64,000 bases of DNA, taken from contig NZ_JABBGK010000001.1 in the NCBI RefSeq assembly GCF_012927355.1, forward strand, positions 1,792,649 through 1,856,648, in the 5' to 3' direction. Below are positions 9,501-16,647 of the stretch, piece by piece. How positions within the stretch are numbered: position 1 is the first letter of the stretch; every line of letters starts with the position of its first letter. This stretch comes from Rhizobium terricola. GTDB taxonomy: Bacteria > Pseudomonadota > Alphaproteobacteria > Rhizobiales > Rhizobiaceae. The position numbers were made by a program, and so were the translations under genes. Under the pieces are notes generated by a model. The model saw only the letters and a list, made by a program, of their open reading frames with translations. It was not told where the DNA came from and did no database searches.

Positions 9501-10345
9501 CTGAGCTTGCCGGTGACTTCCACCTTGCCGCCCTCGCCTGCGGTCAAGAAGATGCGGCCGTCCTTGCTGGTGACGCCGGTCGCCTTGACGACCCCGCCGG
9601 TATTGCCGGCGAGCGCATAGACATTGCCGCCATTGGCGCGCAGCTCGGCGTTTGCCGCGGCGATCGCGCCGGAATTGCTGGCCTCGGTGTCCGAACCGCC
9701 GACCACGACGGCAAAGAGGCCGTCCGCATCGGCGGTGTCCTTGGCCAGGATCTCGTAGCCGGCGAGCAGGCCGACGGTGCCGTTTTCCGCGGTGATGCTG
9801 CCGGAATTGTCGACCGCGCGGGCAATCAGCGCCACATTGCCGGAGGCCGAGCTGATGGTGCCGAGATTGACGACGGCGGCTTTCGAGCTGCCGGCAAAGG
9901 TCATCTCGCCGCCGGCGAGGAATTGCTGGTCGGTGACGTCATGGGTGGAGGCGAAGAAATCGCCGCCGGTCGAGATGACGCCATCCTTGCCGACGACGAT
10001 GCCGGCGCGGTTGACGAGATAGAGCGATCCCGTCGCCGTCAGCGATCCGTCGATCTGCGAGCCGAGATTGCCCGTCACGCGATTGAGCGTCGCGCCCGCG
10101 CCGTTGTCGAAATGCACTGATGCGCCCGAACCGATCGAGAAATCCTGCCATTCGACAATGCCGGTGGCGCTGGTCTGGTTGATCAGGAGGCCGGTCGGGG
10201 CCGTCTGGATATCGCCGGAGCCTGCGGAGAAACTACCGCCCGTCGGCAGGACCTGCTGCGAAAAGGCGGGAAGCGGAAGCGAAACAGTGGCGAGGAGAAC
10301 CGCCGTATAATGCCGAAGCCCCCGGCAACGCATCCCCATGCCCAC
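3530..10345 (-). CDS. TpsA filamentous-haemagglutinin-like exoprotein
   Basis: This is a 2271-residue secreted protein. The signal peptide ends near AFS-QQ (about residue 30). A TPS/haemagglutination domain follows to about residue 290 and includes NRVTG, with NRAGI in place of the usual NPNGI. The stalk contains three large repeats, each opening with a DIDAS...GFxGxxGxGHxIxxLxINR...GLFG segment (near residues 745, 1055 and 1695) followed by runs of GLUG-type GGLVG/GGLIG motifs. A carboxypeptidase-regulatory-like domain sits near 1370-1450 and an MBG-like domain near 2060-2190. The protein is Gly/Ser/Thr-rich with almost no Cys before the last 50 residues. The start is GTG at 10345 because AGGGAGAA sits at the right distance; ATG at 10339 is an alternative. 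It likely acts at the cell surface in adhesion or aggregation, which is inferred from the family. Confidence 0.9.
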   Translation of the reverse strand: MGMGMRCRGLRHYTAVLLATVSLPLPAFSQQVLPTGGSFSAGSGDIQTAPTGLLINQTSATGIVEWQDFSIGSGASVHFDNGAGATLNRVTGNLGSQIDGSLTATGSLYLVNRAGIVVGKDGVISTGGDFFASTHDVTDQQFLAGGEMTFAGSSKAAVVNLGTISSASGNVALIARAVDNSGSITAENGTVGLLAGYEILAKDTADADGLFAVVVGGSDTEASNSGAIAAANAELRANGGNVYALAGNTGGVVKATGVTSKDGRIFLTAGEGGKVEVTGKLSATRPQTESTSLPTRVPIPQARPDSGGDIRISGSEVRVNGAIEATGTTGSGGTVVVTGDRIALGSAATVDASGATGGIVLIGGDYQGGTNAATKFLAEDVATADKVAVAAGAAIRVDGTDGAGGRAVVWSDDTTVFDGTITATGAGAAAGGIVETSGHNLLLGDNVAISTRSERGATGTWLIDPYSVTISSSGSSNVQAFVGGDPWNVAPTGSGANINNGTLSAYLNNSNVAITTNGAGSEAGNITVNAAVSWNAATTLSLLADSSTGGIFINAAITGANSASGLVLSAGSGGISQAAAISAGTLTATTANGGSVALTNSGNLVGSLGTSSVDGSFSLTNGQALTVSGNVTTNGPLSLATTSGNLTVNGLLTDGNANSSLTLTAAGNLLIGKDISRTGSGAAVNLNYGGSYSLINGARISLPSSSATLTINSQAYTLIHDLASLQAIGSSGYYALAGDIDASATSGWNSNTGFNPISGFTGTFSGLGHVIDSLTINRSSVTRQGLFGDTNGATLRDVTLSNISVTGSARVGGLVGEANNSVFDNIHVTGSINGYQEAGGIAGWFVDSTLSNSSSAASVRVSANSAGGLVGHALYTVTISDSYATGSVTAAVRAGGLVGDLVGGPLALNNVYASGKVTATTIAGGLIGADSSSSISLTNAYWDGNSTGQSATIGLAFLSLITGTAIDVSSAPRSQSTYSGFDFTDTWVMVDGDTRPMLRSEYSTVIYTPAALQLMSLDLSASYKLGADIDLTGAFTAVGGYYGGLWGSSGFVSIGSTASNFTGSFNGQGHTITGLTINRAGTNYVGLFGLTSGATISNVALSGGSITGNDDVGALIGYMIGGSVSSASASATVSGVSTGEANTGGLIGVVDGGTVSNSWASGNVTGAGYQIGGLVGYLTNGGSITRSYATGNVTGTGGYGYIGGLVGANGYSGIGGTISQSYATGTVTGSGGPIGGFVGHNNGTITDSYAMGRVNGLGTATNVGGFVGVNFTSGTISNAYSTGYVTGAAQVGGFAGYNNNLASAITNAYWNVQTSGQSVGIAGGSGSATARTTAQLQGSVPAGFSSSIWGTGTNLYSYFLWQHSITPTAVSGTAYSDAGTTVLAGANVTAVSGGSAMGSAATGANGYYYVLLAPGTSPASAGVLTYLDGGSTQGAAFSDIAGTNGVQNISIYGTAAHLITGKASLSATRTAYLATLGSYSDTDLGFLSSSSFASLTTTSGHGVYLNASGNYTLDTNLGSAGVLSLDSGGSVGVSGTVGLTAGGNLTVADAVSWSDASSLTLTTSSGGNITLGGAVTAANGTLAISAAGTATSSSAIDLGLFSLTGGTWRQVAATLAAFDATDFRLGSGATFLRATGGDGSAATPYQIADVYGLQGMGSASLLSDDFVLAADIDASGTASWNSGAGFVAIGDFATGFAGSLDGAGHSISGLLVNRPAGLGGLFGRIDGTVSDLTLAGSVTGSTVGLLAGYNFGTVSNVSVSGTASAGNSHYVGGLIGLNAGTITGSHAAVTVTAGDYAYAGGLVAYNTAATSGSVVTSTGTITGSSATGTVDVGANSAAGGLAGASATVISASYATGAVTGGTNSHVGGLVGDNTVNSSAGTTGSIATSFATGAVTAGGGATATAGGLVGANAGDIADAYATGNVTGGNVSGGLVGTNSGTVANTYATGTVPSSAAYYGGLIGSNSGTATASFWNTTTSGTSLGVGNGSPIGVTGRTTAQLASLSTLTAAGWTIDGDGGTGTTWRIYDGQTGPLLRSFMTALTVTGGSSTKVYDASNSSANVGTLTYGTPGYDSSLISGTAGYTSSSANVGGYSGSSLALSGLYSGQFGYDITFVSGSLTITQRALTVTADNQSMTAGTAVPALTYTVGGLGLVGGDSLTGALSTSASSTSVSGSYAITQGTLAASANYALTYTGGTLTVTAGSTVTTPTAFPPSTVFELPSGITLEQPGGGTIASEEQSSCPAGAVMGAECAAVPHPANRSLGQYIIIGSL

Positions 10346-10436
10346 AATGCATTCTCCCTGAATGGCTCAAATCAAGTGTAAAATCCAAATAGCGCAAAAC
10401 AAACAACGCACTACCGAGGAAATGGCTTGAGCGACG

Positions 10437-10464
10437 ATTATGAAGCGCCCCCTTTCCTGTCAAG
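10437..10464 (-). promoter_or_regulatory. candidate sigma-70 promoter of the two-partner secretion operon
   Basis: On the minus strand CTTGAC (10464-10459) is followed after 16 bases by CATAAT (10442-10437). This is close to the alphaproteobacterial housekeeping pattern. It would start transcription near 10430, giving a leader of about 85 bases before tpsA. The AT-rich stretch down to 10360 fits a promoter region. It lies at the edge of the second integrase remnant. Confidence 0.5.
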
Positions 10465-10557
10465 GGCGATATCTGGGCAGGTTTGACGCAGATTGCGCTG
10501 AACGTCAGGGCTCAACAACTTTTGCAATACTTGTGCCGGCGTTCTGACGCAGCCCTC

Positions 10558-10899
10558 GCTCCCATCCATCTCGGCCGAACCAAAACCAGCAGTGCCGAAA
10601 GCGGCGAGTCGGTCCATTTCACGGGCCGGTCCGTTGACGCGCTGATCGCGTGGCTGACGGCAGCGAAGATCGAAACGGGCAGTGTGTTTCGAGCCATCGA
10701 TCGGTCGGGCATTGTCTTGCTTCGGGTGCCGGATCCGAAGGCCGTAAACGACATCGTGAAGCTGAGAGCAGAGCTGGCAGGCCTCGACCCAAGGGAGTTC
10801 TCGGCCCACGGTCTTCGCTCCGACTATCTAACCGAGACGGCAAATCCAAGAACTAAGGCCGGGTTTGACGTCGTTGCCAAATTTCACGCTCGGACTTGA
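10558..10899 (+). pseudogene. tyrosine recombinase remnant (copy 2)
   Basis: The frame encodes an internal piece of the same recombinase as 595-1161: a shared HLGRTKTSSAESGE stretch, then VDAL-AWLTAAKIE, SVFRAIDR, and the HGLRSDYLTETAN box with the His-x-x-Arg pair. The first catalytic Arg segment is missing, and after about 10845 the sequence diverges, so the SRH and nucleophile Tyr segments are lost. The closing residues are unrelated read-through. The remnant is truncated at both ends and cannot be active. It lies on the same strand as copy 1, about 9.8 kb away, with the secretion operon between them. Confidence 0.75.
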
Positions 10900-11234
10900 A
10901 CGCCTGAGGGAACCCACGGCGCGAACCGCGCCTAGAAAAGGCACACCGGCCAGCGAGCCGCGTGTCTCGCTCTAACGCAACGAGACACGCATGGCACGCA
11001 ACTTGATGCGATTCACTGCCATCCTGCGCATATCAGGGGTTTCCGATAGACCAATTCGCCCCATGACTTGGCAGAGCAGCATCACGTCAACCACCAGCCC
11101 CACCACCGCGGCCAGTGCCACATGACACTGACGGCACTTGGCAGGACGTCGCTGGCGCTCGATCTCCTCTTCTTCCTGCGTCAGCAGGGGCAGGAATGGC
11201 TTTAGGCCGCCGCCACGATACCCTTCAATGCGAA
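10900..11234. other. gene-poor interval after the integrase remnant
   Basis: No gene could be supported here. A minus-strand frame of about 100 codons exists but begins at TTG without a ribosome binding site, lies across the terminator hairpin of the chemoreceptor gene, and is simply Arg-rich. The interval most likely marks the right edge of the accessory region. Confidence 0.5.
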
Positions 11235-11262
11235 GAAGCCGGCGGATCGCTCCGCCGACTTC
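11235..11262 (-). terminator. hairpin terminator of the chemoreceptor gene
   Basis: A long stem with one G-T pair (GAAGTCGGCGGA and TCCGCCGGCTTC on the minus strand) closes a four-base GCGA loop. It extends further with flanking AAG/CTT bases. It begins 25 bases past the chemoreceptor stop. The T-tract is short, so termination may be partial. The hairpin is nearly symmetrical and could act on both strands. Confidence 0.55.
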
Positions 11263-11287
11263 TTGTCTCTGCAATCCGGGTTGCCGG

Positions 11288-12883
11288 TCAGGCGGCGCGC
11301 TGGCGCCTTGCGTGGTTGTCGCCGGCTGAGATCTGGAAGCGGACCATCAGCTGCTCCAGCGAGGATGCCTCGTTGGCGAGCGACTGGATGGCGGCAGACG
11401 ATTCCTCGACCATTGCCGCATTCTGCTGGGTATTGCGGTCGATATGGCCGATGGCCGAGTCGATTTCGGTGAGACCCGTCGACTGTTCGCGTGCGCTGCG
11501 GACGATCTTTTCGACTTCCTGACTGATCGAGTTGACCTCGTTGGCGATCGCGTGCAGGGCCTTGCCGGTCTCGTCGACGAGCGAGACGCCGTTGCGCACC
11601 TGTTCGCTCGACGTGTTGATCAGGGCCTTGATCTCCTTCGCCGCGTTTGCCGACCGCTGGGCGAGTTCACGGACTTCCTGGGCGACGACGGCAAAACCCT
11701 TGCCGGCGTCACCGGCGCGAGCGGCTTCGACGCCTGCATTGAGTGCCAAGAGGTTGGTCTGGAAAGCGATCTCGTCGATGACCGAGATGATGTTGCCGAT
11801 CTCGCGCGAGGAGGTCTCGATCTTGCTCATCGCCTCGACGGCGTTGGTGACGATCGAACCCGAACGCTCGGCACCGGTGCGGGCGTGTTCGACCATGCGG
11901 CCGACATGGTCGGCGACGCTGGCCGTCTGCTTGACGGTGTCGGTCACATTGCTGAGCGCGCTTGCGGTTTCCTCGATCGAAGCGGCTTGACGCTCGGTGC
12001 GCGAGGAAAGGTCATGGTTGGCATGGCTGATCTGGCCGGTGCCGTCGCGGATGATGCGAACGACGTGGCTGACCTGGCCGATGACCGATTCAAGCCCCTC
12101 GACAGAGGTGTTGAAGGAAACACGCAGCTTGTCCAGTTCACCGGCGAAGGTGTCGGAGATACGGTGAGAGACATTGCCCGCCGCAAGCTGGGTCAGCGCC
12201 TCGTCGAGCTTGTCGACCACGAAACGGACGGCTTCGGCTTCGCGTGCCTTTTCCTCTTCGCGCATCGCCCGCATCTCTTCGGCATGACGGTCGGCCTGGC
12301 GGGCCTGTTCGGCCATGGTGGTGGCCTTGCGCTCCGCACTCGTCGCGGTCTCGACTGCGGTTTCCGACGCCATGAAGGCGCTGACGACCGAGTGGGTGAG
12401 TGCGATCAGGACGCCGCTCTGCAGGATCAGGACGACGGCGTGCAGCACGACGCGGGAGAAATCCGAGTCGCCCGGAAAGATCGCGACAGGCATGACGAAG
12501 AAGAGCAGGATGTGGTGAACGGCGACCAGCGCCGCGTAACCGACGATGGCGCGCCAGTCGATCCAGACCGCACAGATCGCCAGAGAGGCGAAGAAGTACA
12601 TGTGGATGTCGATCTGCAGCGGCGAGCCGGCAAAGCTGTAGACCAGAATCGCAACCGTCGCGGCATGGGCCATGGACGTGACGACACGAGTGGTGGGGCC
12701 GGTGCGATCCTTCATCCAGGTCGCGGTCGCGGACCCGACGATCAGAAGCGAGGCGACGAGGGCGAAGACATCAAAGCCGTCGGCCCGCAATCCGTTGCGG
12801 AGCGCGATCAATGCAAGGTTCAGCCACAGGAGCGCGACGATCCCCGTCGAAGCCTTATGGCGCAGAGCGTTCAGAGCATTCAT
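11288..12883 (-). CDS. methyl-accepting chemotaxis protein with a six-helix membrane sensor
   Basis: This 531-residue protein is a chemoreceptor that should pass signals to CheA/CheW. The first 175 residues form about six membrane helices with almost no periplasmic loop. They carry several His residues in or next to helices (DIHMYFFASLA, then VAVHHILLFF), so the sensor may read the membrane, redox state or a bound cofactor rather than a soluble ligand. A linker coiled coil rich in Glu, Arg and Ala follows, then a HAMP-like region. The signalling domain has its hairpin tip [21 protein letters not shown] near residues 371-391. No C-terminal CheR-tethering pentapeptide is present. The ATG at 12883 has GAAGGAAA upstream and lies one base past the stop of the preceding small membrane protein, so the two are probably translated together. 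Confidence 0.9.
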   Translation of the reverse strand: MNALNALRHKASTGIVALLWLNLALIALRNGLRADGFDVFALVASLLIVGSATATWMKDRTGPTTRVVTSMAHAATVAILVYSFAGSPLQIDIHMYFFASLAICAVWIDWRAIVGYAALVAVHHILLFFVMPVAIFPGDSDFSRVVLHAVVLILQSGVLIALTHSVVSAFMASETAVETATSAERKATTMAEQARQADRHAEEMRAMREEEKAREAEAVRFVVDKLDEALTQLAAGNVSHRISDTFAGELDKLRVSFNTSVEGLESVIGQVSHVVRIIRDGTGQISHANHDLSSRTERQAASIEETASALSNVTDTVKQTASVADHVGRMVEHARTGAERSGSIVTNAVEAMSKIETSSREIGNIISVIDEIAFQTNLLALNAGVEAARAGDAGKGFAVVAQEVRELAQRSANAAKEIKALINTSSEQVRNGVSLVDETGKALHAIANEVNSISQEVEKIVRSAREQSTGLTEIDSAIGHIDRNTQQNAAMVEESSAAIQSLANEASSLEQLMVRFQISAGDNHARRQRAA

Positions 12884-12884
12884 G

Positions 12885-13184
12885 TCAATTTCCTTCGAGG
12901 CAGCCAACTGCCAAATCATGGTTCAAGACAAGAAGAGCGCCAGCGCGCATGAGCCGGCCGGCAAAATCATTTGCATCGGAATAGGCAACCGAAACCCATG
13001 CATACCGTCCGGACCAGACGAGACGACCGCCCGCTTCTCCGATCACCTGCATGTTCCCGCTCGCATCTGCTTGCGGGTCCGTCACGACCAGGACGAAAGG
13101 CCCGGCCGGACGCACCCAGACCGCTACGACGAGCAGCAGAAAAAATGCGAAATTGGCCAGGACGATCGACTTCTGGATAGCCAT
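12885..13184 (-). CDS. small membrane-anchored protein coupled to a chemoreceptor (99 aa)
   Basis: I do not recognise a family. The 99-residue protein has one N-terminal membrane helix (SIVLANFAFFLLLVVAVWV, about residues 5-23). A soluble domain of about 75 residues follows, with a VVTDP start and a GGRLVWSGRYAWVSVAYSD core. The topology suggests a periplasmic domain held by an uncleaved anchor. The ATG at 13184 has AAGGAG eight bases upstream. The stop precedes the chemoreceptor start by a single base, so the pair is an operon and likely coupled. By context it may supply or tune the ligand-sensing part of the receptor, which itself lacks a periplasmic domain; this is inference. Confidence 0.75.
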   Translation of the reverse strand: MAIQKSIVLANFAFFLLLVVAVWVRPAGPFVLVVTDPQADASGNMQVIGEAGGRLVWSGRYAWVSVAYSDANDFAGRLMRAGALLVLNHDLAVGCLEGN

Positions 13185-13235
13185 AGTCGCTGCTCCTTGT
13201 GCTTCCGCCCACCGCTCCTCATTCAGTGGCGTCAC

Positions 13236-13523
13236 TTCGCGACGAAGGAACCCTCCAGTCCCCAGATGTCGCGCTGCAAGATCAGACTAGCGGGCGCTAA
13301 CTAAGATTTCATTAAATTGGATAGAAGCGGTTGAGTGTCCAAAGGAATGAACGCCAGGCGGGAAACGCCCGGACCCGGCATTCAACGACCGTTAACCCTG
13401 CCTCGACATCGACCGGCGGATTTAACCGATTTCTGAGAAATGCCGGTGACATTCGCCCGCAAGGCCCTGATCGGGCATCCGAAAACAGACCGGACCAATC
13501 CGGCGCAGGATGAGGGAATTGCC
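13236..13523. other. divergent intergenic region
   Basis: This lies between the leftward chemoreceptor operon and the rightward GGDEF gene. It holds the presumed promoters of both. A CtrA-like box lies at 13301-13315, and two TTAACC hexamers occur at 13392 and 13422. No gene was seen. Confidence 0.6.
13301..13315 (-). promoter_or_regulatory. candidate CtrA-type box
   Basis: Read leftward, TTAA, seven bases, then TTAG matches the CtrA full-site pattern TTAA-N7-TTAA except for one base. It lies about 120 bases before the small membrane protein/chemoreceptor operon. CtrA controls motility and chemotaxis genes in many alphaproteobacteria. A chance match is possible in this AT-rich patch. Confidence 0.3.
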
Positions 13524-14612
13524 ATGCAGAACGATGCGAGCGCAGCACAGCAGCACCACGCAGCGCAGCGCGCTGCGGCAGGACATGACCTGCTGCAGAA
13601 AGTGGCCGGCTACATGGCCAAGCACATGATCGGCGGGCTGCCGCGCAACTACGAGCTGGTGCACGAGGCCCTGAGCGGCCGCCACCCGGGGCTTGCCCGC
13701 GACTTCGCGTCGCTCGGCCAGCGGCCGAGCCAGCATGACCTTGACCAGATCGGCCTCAAGCATCGCCTCGTCAGCCATTGCGGGCTTGCCGAAGAAAAGC
13801 TCCAGTCGGAGACCTCGAGCGTGCTCGAGAAGATCGCGGAGCAGGTGTCCCTCGGCGTCCTGCACAAGCAGACCTTCGCACGGGCGCTCGAAACGATCCT
13901 CGGCTCGATCCGCGAGGACGAAAACCGCGGCATCGCGGAACTCATCGCCGAACTCGACTTCCTCAACGCGGCGACCGGCGACCTTCTCCATGCCGAGACG
14001 GAACTCGGGCTCAAGCTCAAGGCCGGTCTTCAGCAGATCGAGGGCGCGAGCCGTGCGGTCGAAGCCGCGCGAACCGCCACCGAGAAGGACCGACTGACCG
14101 GCCTGCCGAACCGCATCGCGTTCATGAACCGGCTCGATGCGCTCTACAATCAGGATGTGCCCCCTGCGGATTGCGCCCTTCTGATCGTCGACATCGATGA
14201 TTTTCGCTCTATCAACCACCAGTTCGGCGAAGACGCGGGCAACCGTCTCCTGCAGCGGTTGGCGACGATCTTCCGCAAGACGATCAAGAAGCATGATTTC
14301 GTCGCCCGCGTCGACGGTGACGACTTCGCCTTCCTCTTGAGCGGGGTTTCGAGCGAGGACGCCTTCACCATCGCCGAACGCCTGCATGCGGCCGTGGAGA
14401 ACAATCTCGTCTTCGCGACCGAGCACGGCTCGACCCATGGCGGGCTCGGCCTGTCCATCGGCTTTGCCCTCTGCAACGACGCGGATCAGCCGATGCAGCT
14501 TTTTGCCCATGCGGAAGCCGCGCTCAATGGCGCGCGCGCCAATCCGCGCCAGCCGATCTGCGGGTATCCGCTCGAACGGCACGGCCGCCACATCGGGCGC
14601 CACGTGGCCTGA
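13524..14612 (+). CDS. GGDEF-domain protein with a degenerate active site
   Basis: This 362-residue soluble protein has a helical N-terminal region of about 190 residues, ending in a coiled-coil linker. A GGDEF domain follows, opening at DRLTGLPNR and running through LLIVDIDDFRSINHQFGED. GGDEF proteins make cyclic di-GMP, but the signature here reads DGDDF (residues 264-268) in place of GG(D/E)EF, losing the first Gly and the conserved Glu. It is probably inactive or altered as a cyclase and may act as a GTP- or c-di-GMP-responsive regulator. There are no membrane segments. The ATG at 13524 is preceded by GAGGGAA; earlier in-frame starts lack such a site. The partner is unknown. Confidence 0.85.
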   Translation: MQNDASAAQQHHAAQRAAAGHDLLQKVAGYMAKHMIGGLPRNYELVHEALSGRHPGLARDFASLGQRPSQHDLDQIGLKHRLVSHCGLAEEKLQSETSSVLEKIAEQVSLGVLHKQTFARALETILGSIREDENRGIAELIAELDFLNAATGDLLHAETELGLKLKAGLQQIEGASRAVEAARTATEKDRLTGLPNRIAFMNRLDALYNQDVPPADCALLIVDIDDFRSINHQFGEDAGNRLLQRLATIFRKTIKKHDFVARVDGDDFAFLLSGVSSEDAFTIAERLHAAVENNLVFATEHGSTHGGLGLSIGFALCNDADQPMQLFAHAEAALNGARANPRQPICGYPLERHGRHIGRHVA

Positions 14613-14729
14613 CGCAACCCCTCCCGCTGTTGCGCCTGAGCAACCTGACCACCTGCTCTGGCGACACACCCGCCGGAGCCTACCCACCCCGCTTGCCTTT
14701 GCCCGCCAGTTCGGCGAAAAGCCAAGGCC

Positions 14730-16619
14730 ATGATTACCATCAACGACATTACGGCCCGCATTGCCGGGCGCCTGCTGATCGACCACGCAACCGTGTCTCT
14801 GCCTTCCGGCACCAAGGCCGGCCTCGTGGGTCGCAACGGCGCGGGCAAATCGACCCTGTTCAGGATCATCACCGGCGATCTGTCGCCTGAGTCGGGATCG
14901 ATCTCCATCCCGAAGAACGCCCGCATCGGCCAGGTCGCGCAGGAAGCCCCCGGCACCGAGCAGCCGTTGATCGAGATCGTTCTGGCTGCCGACAAGGAAC
15001 GCGCCGCCCTCATCGCCGAGGCCGAGACTGCGAGCGATCCGCACCGGATCGCCGAGATCCAGACGCGGCTTTCCGACATCGGCGCCCATTCGGCGGAAGC
15101 GCGCGCTGCCACCATCCTTTCCGGTCTCGGCTTCGACCATGAAGCGCAGTTGCGCCCGGCATCGTCCTTTTCCGGCGGCTGGCGCATGCGCGTGGCACTG
15201 GCAGCCGTGCTGTTTGCCGAACCGGACCTGCTGCTGCTCGACGAGCCGACCAACTATCTCGACCTGGAAGGCACGATGTGGCTGGAGGACTATGTCCGGC
15301 GCTATCCGCACACCGTGATCGTGATCAGCCACGACCGCGACATGCTGAACAATGCGGTCAACTCGATCGTGCATCTCGACCAGAAGAAGCTCACCTTCTA
15401 TCGCGGTGGCTATGACCAGTTCGAGCGGCAGAAGGCCGAGGCCGACGAGCTGCAGATGAAGGCCAAGGCCAAGAACGACGCGGCGCGCAAACATCTGCAG
15501 AGCTTCATCGACCGGTTCAAGGCCAAGGCCTCGAAAGCCAAGCAGGCGCAGTCCCGCGTCAAGGCGCTGGAGCGCATGGGGACTGTCGCGGCGGTGGTCG
15601 AGGACCATGTCCAGCCGATCAGCTTCCCCAAGCCGGAAAAGCAGCCGGCATCGCCGATCGTCGCCATCAATGGCGGCGCGGTCGGTTACGAGCCGGGCAA
15701 GCCCATCCTCAAGAACATCAACCTCAGGATCGATAACGACGACCGCATCGCGCTTCTCGGCTCGAACGGCAACGGCAAGTCGACCTTCGCCAAGCTGATT
15801 GCCGGACGGCTTCAATTGCAGGGCGGCGAGATGAAGCAGCCGCCGAGCCTGTCGGTCGGCTTCTTCGCCCAGCACCAGCTCGACGACCTGATCCCGAACG
15901 AGACACCGGTCGACCATGTGCGCCGCCTGATGCCGCTCGAACCGGAAGCGAAGGTTCGCGCCCGTGTCGCGCAGATGGGCCTTGCTACCGAGAAGATGGC
16001 GACTGCCGCCAAGGATCTTTCCGGCGGGGAGAAGGCGCGGCTGCTGATGGGGCTCGCCGCCTTCCACGCGCCGAACCTGCTGATCCTCGACGAACCGACC
16101 AACCATCTCGACATTGACAGCCGCCGGGCACTGATCGCCGCGCTCAACGACTATGACGGCGCGGTCATCCTGATCAGCCACGACCGGCACCTGATCGAGG
16201 CGACGGTCGACCGGCTGTGGCTCGTCAACAACGGCACGGTCACGAACTTCGACGGCGACATGGAGGAGTATCGCAGCCTCATCGTGTCGTCCGGGAAGAA
16301 GAAGGACGAGAAGGACAAGGCCGACAGCACGCAGGAGCAGGTCAACAAGGCCGACCAGCGGAAGGCGGCGGCCGACCGGCGCGCCTCGCTCGCACCGCTG
16401 AAGAAAAAGATCAATGAAATCGAGTCCCTGACCAAGAAACTGGAGACATTGATTCAGGCTCTTGATGCGGAACTTGCAGACCCGGTGCTCTACGAAAAGT
16501 CGCCGGCGAAGGCCGCCGACAAGGCAAAACAGCGCGGCGAGGCAGCCGCAAAGCTCGCGGCCGCCGAGGAACAGTGGCTCGAACTCTCCACGGAATACGA
16601 AGAGGCGATGGCGGGATAA
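14730..16619 (+). CDS. ABC-F family ATPase
   Basis: This 629-residue cytoplasmic protein has two ABC ATPase domains and no membrane segments, as in the ABC-F family that acts on ribosomes. Domain 1 has Walker A GRNGAGKST (about 33-41), signature SFSGGW and Walker B LLLLDEPTNYLD (about 167-178). Domain 2 has Walker A GSNGNGKST (about 345-353), signature LSGGEKARL and LLILDEPTNHLD (about 450-461). The P-site-tRNA-interaction linker between them is a charged coiled coil rich in Lys and Ala. A second basic coiled coil of about 90 residues ends the protein, as in Uup/YheS-type members. The subgroup cannot be fixed by reading. The gap of 117 bases after the GGDEF gene leaves room for its own promoter. 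Confidence 0.92.
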   Translation: MITINDITARIAGRLLIDHATVSLPSGTKAGLVGRNGAGKSTLFRIITGDLSPESGSISIPKNARIGQVAQEAPGTEQPLIEIVLAADKERAALIAEAETASDPHRIAEIQTRLSDIGAHSAEARAATILSGLGFDHEAQLRPASSFSGGWRMRVALAAVLFAEPDLLLLDEPTNYLDLEGTMWLEDYVRRYPHTVIVISHDRDMLNNAVNSIVHLDQKKLTFYRGGYDQFERQKAEADELQMKAKAKNDAARKHLQSFIDRFKAKASKAKQAQSRVKALERMGTVAAVVEDHVQPISFPKPEKQPASPIVAINGGAVGYEPGKPILKNINLRIDNDDRIALLGSNGNGKSTFAKLIAGRLQLQGGEMKQPPSLSVGFFAQHQLDDLIPNETPVDHVRRLMPLEPEAKVRARVAQMGLATEKMATAAKDLSGGEKARLLMGLAAFHAPNLLILDEPTNHLDIDSRRALIAALNDYDGAVILISHDRHLIEATVDRLWLVNNGTVTNFDGDMEEYRSLIVSSGKKKDEKDKADSTQEQVNKADQRKAAADRRASLAPLKKKINEIESLTKKLETLIQALDAELADPVLYEKSPAKAADKAKQRGEAAAKLAAAEEQWLELSTEYEEAMAG

Positions 16620-16647
16620 TCTCCCGCCTCGTGCCCAAATCGTCCTG

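Noticed and set aside
8039..10120. Plus-strand open frame of about 693 codons opposite tpsA
   Set aside because: Repetitive, low-complexity tpsA codons leave the reverse frame open. It has no family residues and no start signal.
10972..11274. Minus-strand frame of about 100 codons in the accessory region
   Set aside because: TTG start without a ribosome site, overlap with the chemoreceptor terminator hairpin, and Arg-rich low-information sequence.
13422..16190. Minus-strand open frame of about 922 codons
   Set aside because: It is antisense to both the GGDEF and ABC-F genes, which carry clear motifs on the plus strand.
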